Positions 13,301 through 22,300 of a stretch of DNA of 64,000 nt are shown here, one piece after another. The stretch comes from Limnomonas spitsbergensis (taxonomy: Eukaryota > Chlorophyta > Chlorophyceae > Chlamydomonadales), in assembly GCA_037349105.1 (NCBI GenBank), contig JAYJMM010000017.1, positions 992,001-1,056,000 on the forward strand. Direction: 5' to 3'. The first letter of the stretch is position 1; every line of letters starts with the position of its first letter. Under the pieces are notes generated by a model, which searched no databases, was not told the origin of the DNA, and worked only from the letters and a program-made list of their open reading frames with translations. Both the position numbers and the translations under genes were made by a program.

Positions 13301-16300
13301 TGGAAAAGTTCCGGCACAGGTGACCCTAAACCTTAAACTCTTAAACCTTGACCCCCTAAACCCTGGCAGACCAGTGTGGAAAAGTGCCGGTACAGGTGAC
13401 CCTAAACCATGCACCCTTAACTTACACCCTTCACCCTAAATCCAGGCTGCGGCCAGGCAGAGGCCAGGCGGAGAGGCTAAGCAGGTTTGATGGTGGCCTA
13501 TTACGTGCCACAGGGCCCAAGGGTAGTGCTCACAGAGTCGAGGTGGAACCCCGACAGGTCTTAAGTTGGAACCCAGACAGCTCTTCAGGTGGATCACATG
13601 CAGGAGAGCACAGGCTGAGTCCAGGTCAATGATATGATACCTCTAGGACCTGCTCAAAATAGGCTCCGCCGTGTGGGCGCCCAGAAGTCAGGTTTTGAGA
13701 CAACGGGTGGAAAGAGGGAAGGAGGAGGAGGTCATGGGGGGGAAAGAAGGGGGGAACGAGATAATGGGAAGATCAAGAGGCTGATGCATGTCCCTGCATC
13801 CAAATCCAGAGTCCTGGGCAGGGCATTGGCCCCAACCCTGGGTTCATCTTTTTGCATCCGACCCTTTGTTCACCTTTTTGTATCCAACCGTTTGTTCCCC
13901 TTTTTGCATCCGACCGTGTGTTCACCTTTTTGTATCCAATCGTTTGTTCACCTTTTTGTATCCAACCGTTTGTTCACCTTTTTGTATCCAACCGTCTGTT
14001 CACCTTTTTGTATCCAACCGTTTATTCACCTTTTTGTATCCAACCCGTTTCCGTCAGGTCCTGCTTCGTCAGGTCGCCGTGGGAGGAGGTGGGCAAGGCT
14101 GCCGGGCCTGTCACTTCCCCTACGCCATCCTGGAAATCAAGCTGGAGGACGAAGAGGCATGCCCACCCTGGCTCACGGTGAGAGGCGATGACCTGGCGAG
14201 ATGAATTCAAGATTTAAATTTACCCGGAAAAATCAGCACTCTGCAAGTACATCACGAAGGGAAAATACCAGATTATGTTTTTTAGATTGGTGGTGGTGCT
14301 GTGAAATGTGAGAAGTGTGTGAAGTGTGTGAAGCATGTGAAGTTTTTACATTTCACCAGGGCATCACATTTGGTGCATGGGACATGTGCCCGTAAACCGG
14401 TACAGGTACAATACTTGATGCATGAGGCCAGTAATCGAAAATCAGTGCCACAGCCGGAATGGGGTGTAGCTCGCCGTGCTTGTGGGAATGTCACTTGTTG
14501 AGTCGCGTTTTAAACGATCTCCACGACTTCGGTATATTCTTGTATATTTCAAATGCTTCCTGCACGGTATTGGTTCATAACATTTTGAGTTGCCAGTATT
14601 CTGTACCAGGACGGGTCCGGCTAGCTTGTATCTTTAAGTAACAAAAATGTATGTGGGTAGGAGACAGGGGCAGTGCATGGAAGTGCAGCATTCCAGGTGG
14701 GTGGGGACACAATTCTAGTAGGGGAATGGGTGGATGGGTGGGCAGTGCAGCACTCCAGGTGGGTGGGTGGGTGGGTGGGTGGACAGTACAGCACTCCAGG
14801 TGGGTGGGTGGGTGGGCAGTGCAGCACTCCAGGTGGGTGGGTGGGTGGGTGGGTGGGCAGTGCAGCACTCCAGGTGGGTGGGTGGGTGGGTGCATGGGCA
14901 GTGCAGCACTCCAGGTGGGTGGGTGGGTGGGTGCGTGGGCAGTGCAGCACTCCAGGTGGGTGGGTGGGTGGGTGGGCAGTGCAGCACTCAAGGTGGGTGG
15001 GTGGGTGCGTGGTCAGTGCAGCACTCCAGGTGGGTGGGTGTGTGGACAGTGCAGCACTCAAGGTGGGTGGGTGGGTGGGTGCATGGGCAGTGCAGCACTC
15101 CAGGTGGGTGGGTGGGTGGGTGCGTGGGCAGTGCAGCACTCCAGGTGGGTGGGTGGGTGGGTGCGTGGGCAGTGCAGCACTCCAGGTGGGTGGGTGGGTG
15201 GGCAGTGCAGCACTCCAGGTGGGTGGGTGGGTGGGTGCGTGGACAGTGCAACACTCAAGGTGGGTGGGTGGGTGCGTGGACAGTGCATCATTCAAGGTGG
15301 GTGGGTGGGTGGGTGGGCAGTGCAGCACTCCAGGTGGGTGGGTGGGTAGGTGGGTGGGTGGGTGGGCAGTGCATCACTCCAGGTGGGTGGGTGGGTGGGT
15401 GGGTGCGTGGGCAGTGCAGCACTCCAGGTGGGTGGGTGGGTGGGTGCGTGGACAGTGCAGCACTCAAGGTGGGTGGGTGGGTGGGTGCATGGGCAGTGCA
15501 GCACTCCAGGTGGGTGGGTGGGTGCGTGGGCAGTGCAGCACTCCAGGTGGGTGCGTGGACAGTGCAGCACTCCAATTGGGTGGGTGGGTGGATGGGTGGG
15601 CAGTGCAACACTCCAGGTGGGTGGGTGGATGGGTGGGTGGACAGTGCAGCACTCCAGGTGGGTGGGTGGGTGGGTATGTGGGTGGGTGGGCAGTGCATCA
15701 CTCAAGGTGGGTGGGTGGGTGCGTGGGCAGTGCAGCACTCCAGGTGGGTGTGTGGGTGGGTGGGTGGGTGGGTGGGTGGGTGGGTGCGTGGGCAGTGCAG
15801 CACTCAAGGTGGGTGGGTGGGTGGGTGCGTGGACAGTGCAGCACTCCAGGTGGGTGGGTGGGTGGGTGCGTGGGCAGTGCAGCACTCCAGGTGGGTGGGT
15901 GGGTGGGTGGGCAGTGCAGCACTCCAGGTGGGTGGGTGGGTGCGTGGGCAGTGCAGCACTCCAGGTGGGTGGGTGGGTGCGTGGGCAGTGCAGCACTCCA
16001 GGTGGGTGGGTGGGTGGGTGGGCAGTGCATCACTCCAGGTGTGTGGGGACAGCATTCTAGTATTTCCTAGCCTCCTTGACGTTTATAGTATCTCCTACTT
16101 CCTGTCACCCCCCTATCACCTCACCTCCCTCTCCTCCTTCATGGTACACAGGAGCTGCGGACTTGCGGCCTGCTGGTGGCTGCGCCCAAGTTCAGCAAAT
16201 TCCTCCACGGGATGTCCTTGTGTTATCCGGGAGCGTTGGCCAACACGCCGCACTGGTTCGTGCAACAGCAGAGAGAGGGGGAAGTGGGCGGGCGCGATGT

Positions 16301-19300
16301 CATGATGCGACCGGCGACTATTGACGAGATGGCAGCGGCGGATGGAAGGGGGCAGGTGAGGAGATGGAATGGAGGGGAGGGGAGGGGGTAGGGGGGGGGA
16401 GTTGGTGAGGAAAGGGAGATGGAGGTGGTGGAGGAGGTGAAGCGGGCGGGCGCGATGTCATGATGTGACCGGCGACTATCGACGAGATGGCAGCGGCGGA
16501 TGGAAGGGAGCAGGTGAGGGGAGGGGAGGGGGGGCAGGTGAGGAAGGGGAGGGGTGATGAGCGTTGGAGGAGGGGAAGCGGGCGGGTGTCATGTTATGAT
16601 GTGCACAGTAACTATCAAAAATATGGCAGCAGCAGATGGAAGGGAGCCGGTGAGAAGAGGGGGGGGGCAGGTGAGGAGGAAGGGGGAGGGAGTGGAGAGG
16701 GGAGCAGGAGATGAAGGGAAGGAACATGTGGTGGAGGGAACATCTGAGGGGGGGGTCTAGGTAACTCAAGGTACCTTAAACAGGAGGGGAGCAGGTGAGG
16801 AGAAGGTACGTGGGGAGGGAGCTCGTGAGATAGGGAAGCGGAGGGGAGCATATGGGGGGAGGTTCTGAAGGTGTTGACACTGAATCCAGCTGGGGCGACA
16901 CTTTCCTTGGGCTACTCTTTCCTACTCTTTCTGGGGCTACTCTTTCCTTTCCTTCTCTTTCCTTCTCCCTTGGACTGTGAGGATGGGGGTGTACAGTCCC
17001 TGCTTCCTTGGTGTACAGTCCCTGTCACCTTAGGGCATGAAAAACAATCCCATAAATCTCTGGAGAAGCCCGGCTCCTGAGTTGTGTGTATGGGCCTTGA
17101 TAGGGTCATTTTAATTCGAAACGATTTTGCATAATACTGTGCTGTGCTGCTTCTAGAATGAGGAGTGTGGTTAACTCCGTAGTGGTGTGGTTTACTCTGT
17201 AGAAGCGTGGTTTACTCTGTAGAAGCGTGGTTTACTCTGTAGAAGCGTGGTTTACTCTGTAGAAGCGTGGTTTACTCTGTAGAAGCGTGGTTTACTCTGT
17301 AGAAGCGTGGTTTACTCTGTAGAAGCGTGGTTTACTCTGTAGAAGCGTGGTTTACTCTGTAGAAGCGTGGTTTACTCTGTAGAAGCGTGGTTTACTCTGT
17401 AGAAGCGTGGTTTACTCTGTAGAAGCGTGGTTTACTCTGTAGAAGCGTGGTTTACTCTGTAGAAGCGTGGTTTACTCTGTAGAAGCGTGGTTTACTCTGT
17501 AGAAGCGTGGTTTACTCTGTAGAAGCGTGGTTTACTCTGTAGAAGCGTGGTTTACTCTGTAGAAGCGTGGTTTACTCTGTAGAAGCGTGGTTTACTCTGT
17601 AGAAGCGTGGTTTACTCTGTAGAAGCGTGGTTTACTCTGTAGAAGCGTGGTTTACTCTGTAGAAGCGTGGTTTACTCTGTAGAAGCGTGGTTTACTCTGT
17701 AGAAGCGTGGTTTACTCTGTAGAAGCGTGGTTTACTCTGTAGAAGCGTGGTTTACTCTGTAGAAGCGTGGTTTACTCTGTAGAAGCGTGGTTTACTCTGT
17801 AGAAGCGTGGTTTACTCTGTAGAAGCGTGGTTTACTCTGTAGAAGCGTGGTTTACTCTGTAGAAGCGTGGTTTACTCTGTAGAAGCGTGGTTTACTCTGT
17901 AGAAGCGTGGTTTACTCTGTAGAAGCGTGGTTTACTCTGTAGAAGCGTGGTTTACTCTGTAGAAGCGTGGTTTACTCTGTAGAAGCGTGGTTTACTCTGT
18001 AGAAGCGTGGTTTACTCTGTAGAAGCGTGGTTTACTCTGTAGAAGCGTGGTTTACTCTGTAGAAGCGTGGTTTACTCTGTAGAAGCGTGGTTTACTCTGT
18101 AGAAGCGTGGTTTACTCTGTAGAAGCGTGGTTTACTCTGTAGAAGCGTGGTTTACTCTGTAGAAGCGTGGTTTACTCTGTAGAAGCGTGGTTTACTCTGT
18201 AGAAGCGTGGTTTACTCTGTAGAAGCGTGGTTTACTCTGTAGAAGCGTGGTTTACTCTGTAGAAGCGTGGTTTACTCTGTAGAAGCGTGGTTAACTCTGT
18301 AGAAGCGTGGTTTACTCTGTAGAAGCGTGGTTTACTCTGTAGAAGCGTGGTTTACTCTGTAGAAGCGTGGTTTACTCTGTAGAAGCGTGGTTTACTCTGT
18401 AGAAGCGTGGTTTACTCTGTAGAAGCGTGGTTTACTCTGTAGAAGCGTGGTTTACTCTGTAGAAGCGTGGTTTACTCTGTAGAAGCGTGGTTTACTCTGT
18501 AGAAGCGTGGTTTACTCTGTAGAAGCGTGGTTTACTCTGTAGAAGCGTGGTTTACTCTGTAGAAGCGTGGTTTACTCTGTAGAAGCGTGGTTTACTCTGT
18601 AGAAGCGTGGTTTACTCTGTAGAAGCGTGGTTAACTCTGTAGAAGCGTGGTTTACTCTGTAGAAGCGTGGTTTACTCTGTAGAAGCGTGGTTTACTCTGT
18701 AGAAGCGTGGTTTACTCTGTAGAAGCGTGGTTTACTCTGTAGAAGCGTGGTTTACTCTGTAGAAGCGTGGTTTACTCTGTAGAAGCGTGGTTTACTCTGT
18801 AGAAGCGTGGTTTACTCTGTAGAAGCGTGGTTTACTCTGTAGAAGCGTGGTTTACTCTGTAGAAGCGTGGTTTACTCTGTAGAAGCGTGGTTAACTCTGT
18901 AGAAGCGTGGTTTACTCTGTAGAAGCGTGGTTTACTCTGTAGAAGCGTGGTTTACTCTGTAGAAGCGTGGTTTACTCTGTAGAAGCGTGGTTTACTCTGT
19001 AGAAGCGTGGTTTACTCTGTAGAAGCGTGGTTTACTCTGTAGAAGCGTGGTTTACTCTGTAGAAGCGTGGTTTACTCTGTAGAAGCGTGGTTTACTCTGT
19101 AGAAGCGTGGTTTACTCTGTAGAAGCGTGGTTTACTCTGTAGAAGCGTGGTTAACTCTGTAGAAGCGTGGTTTACTCTGTAGAAGCGTGGTTTACTCTGT
19201 AGAAGCGTGGTTTACTCTGTAGTAGTGAGGTTTTAAACCCTAAACCCTAAACCCTAAACCCTAAACCCTTACCAGATTTAACCGGTATCACTCCTACCAG

Positions 19301-22300
19301 ATTTAACCGGTATCACTCCTACCAGATTCAACCGGTATCACTCCTACCAGATTCAACCGGTATTACTCCTACCAGATTCAACCGGTATCACTCCTACCAG
19401 ATTCAACCGGTATCACTCCTACCAGATTCAACCGGTATTAATCCTACCAGATTCAACCGGTATTACTCCTACCAGATTCAACGGTGTCATTATCTCCCCC
19501 CCCCCCCATAACTCACACACACAGTCTGATGGAGTACATGTCTGTCTTGGTGCCCCCCGGCCTCGGCATCTTTTAAGTCCAAGTCTGTGCTCGGGGAAGG
19601 GGTAGTTTGGCATTTAGTACTCCCCCCCCTACCCCCCCACCCCCCCACACACACCCACACATGCACACGCACAGTCTGATGAAGTACATGTCCGTCTTAG
19701 TGCCCCCCGGCCTCGGCATCTTTTAAGTCTAAGTCTGTGCTCGGGGCGGGGGTGGAGTTTGTTTGGCATTGTAAAGTACCACACACACACACGCACACAC
19801 TCATATACAAACACCTAAGTATCAAGTGTCATGCCCTCTTTCCTGACCCATCCCTTCCGCCAGGGCCCGGAGCCCCCGAGCTGGCTGTTCCCTGAGGATC
19901 TTCGACCTGCCGCCAGAAGCAGCAGCAGCAGCATCAACCCGAAGAGCCTCCTCGGCGCATCCTCCGCCCCCGCCACCGCACAGCTCCTGCCGGGGCCGCC
20001 TTCGGGTCCAGCGCCGCCGCCAGGCTCCAAGAGGCTGGCCGCCTCCTGGTCCGTGCCTCTTCTAGCCGAGGTGGGACCTACTATAGTGTCAATCCAAATT
20101 CGTTTTTTTCTCTCTGAGTTCGTGACGTCAAAAAGAGGGGATAACAGCCACTTCCAAGTGTGGAGGGATGGACGTTCAACACAACCCCTAAACCCTAAAC
20201 TCTAAACCAGCACAAAACCCAACCCTAAACCCTAAACCCAGCGCAAACCTTGAAGTTTGAAGGGCTGTCCCTGCTTTTAATCCAATCCCGAATCCGAGCA
20301 CCCCAAACCCTGTACCCTTAACCCTTCACCTTGAATCCTAAACTCTTACTCCTTAACCTCAACTCGAGACCCGAGAATCCTCCGTCATGTGCTATGTTCT
20401 TATGTCCATGTTCGTGTGTTAGTTAACTACTGGCATGAATCCGTAAACCACAAACCCTGAACCTTAACTACCAGTATCGGTACTGGTAGGCTTCAAATGT
20501 TTTGATTCCCTCCCTCGCTGTTCTCGTAAGCGTGTGCTTTTTCTCACCCTTGACTCTGGCCAGGTTGAAAACAAGAACCGGAGCGGTTGCGCCCGCGCGC
20601 CGAGCGCTTGCGGGACACTCTCAGCAGACGACGGCCCGCTCGGAGCTGGGAGCGGGTCCTCGGTCTCGCCCAGCCCAAAGCCCCCGGCATCACCCAGCAA
20701 AGGCGCCCGGCCAGCCGCCGCCGCCGCTGCTGGTGCAGCAGCCGTTGCCTCCGGGTTCCCTTCTCCACTCTCTGGCAAGCCGCAGGGGCAGGTACAGGGC
20801 GGGCTGCCTGTTGCCATGACCAGCCTCCCGGCGGGGGCTGTGACCAAGCGCACAACCACGGGCAGCACCGCAGTGCGCAGCCTTCTACGCCTGATCCGCG
20901 GGAGGCCTCGCATGATCACTGTCGGTCGCCGCAATTTTGCGCCGAGCCCTGCCACCGGCGAGCTGCGTAGCATGCAGGTGATGATGGGAAAGGAGGAGCG
21001 GCAGCAGCAGCAGCCGGAAGGGGGCCCCCCTTTCGGGAGGTGGGGGCCGCTGGGCGGCGCGCACTACACTGGGGGCGGGTGCTCTGGTGGGTTTGTTACC
21101 GAGGTTCTGACAGAGGAGTATGATCTGGAGGCGGGCGGGGAGAAAGCGGGGGGCGGAGAGCAGGGGCGGGACGATGGCGGCGGCGGCCGCGGCCCCACGG
21201 GCAGCAGTGGGTGGATGGTGGGCGGGCCGCAGCCGGCGCCGCAACCGCTTTCACCCGGGGCCGGTGCCGGGATGGCCGCAGTGTCGTCGGTCGCGGTGGC
21301 GATGGAGGATGGTCGGGTGGCGCCTCAGTCCCCTAATGCGGTGGTGGGCTGGAGGGCGACTGCCGCCGGGCGCTGGTGGGCCCGTGGGCCAGGTGGTGGG
21401 CTGGGTGGCGCCGTCATCCCCAAGGGGGCTGATGGTGGGGGCGGCGGGGCGGCCAGGCCTCTGCTGATGCCGGGCGCTCCGACGCTGCTGCGGACGCGAG
21501 TGGAGCCCAAGACGTTCTTTGCTGCTGAGCGCACGTTCCTGGCCTGGGTCAACATTGCAGTTCTGGTGCGCAACACGGGGATGCGGCTAAAACGTTAGCC
21601 TGAACCCTCAACTCGGGGATGCGGCTAACAGGTTCCGGTATCCTAAACCTTGAGCCTTAAACCCTTAACACGGGGATGCGGCTAACAATGCGGTATTTTT
21701 AACCCTAAACCCTGAATCCGGGGATGCGGCTGTAAGGCTGAAGGTTATCCACAGTCAAAGCTGATTGAGGGTCTTCAGGGCATCCGCATGTATAAGGGGT
21801 ATGAAGGCTATAAGTTCAAAATTATGAAGGGTATGCGGAAAAGGTCGCCCGCAGTTCTTTAGTGTATCCACAGTTAAAGTGTGTGAAGGGTATGAAGTGA
21901 TGTTCATACTGCTCACACTTCACTGTCCCTATCCCACAGATCATGTTCACACCACTCACTGCTCACTGTCCCAATCTGGAAGGTCATGTTCACACCACTC
22001 ACACTCCAATGTCCCAATCCCGCAGGTGATATCCACACCGCTCACCCTCACATTCACACGGCTCACACTTTGCTGCCCTTATCCTGCAGGTCATGTTCAC
22101 ACCGCTCACACTCTGATGTCCACACCGCTCATACTTTGATGTCCTGATCCCGCAGGTCATGTTCACTTCTCTCACCCTCATGTCCACTGGGTCTGGCATT
22201 TCTGCGGGCGTCACGGGCATGGCCTCTGGGAGTGCAGGGTGTGGGCTGGGGAGCGTGTGCCGCGCTAGCCAGGTAAGATCTGTTATAGAGTGGGAGGGTG

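Noticed and set aside
14673..16305. ORFs of 465 and 523 codons (Gly/Val/Trp-rich)
   Set aside because: They are the same 33-45-bp repeat read in different frames; the real VTC4 exons on either side join in phase without them.
17160..19232. CRISPR array
   Set aside because: Units are contiguous 20-bp copies with no variable spacers, and the context is a spliced eukaryotic gene.
19233..19268. True chromosome end
   Set aside because: Only about five heptamers, flanked on both sides by VTC4 introns and exons.
20885..21244. Minus-strand ORFs opposite VTC4 exon 12
   Set aside because: Shadows of a GC-rich real exon that ends in a clear DUF202 motif.
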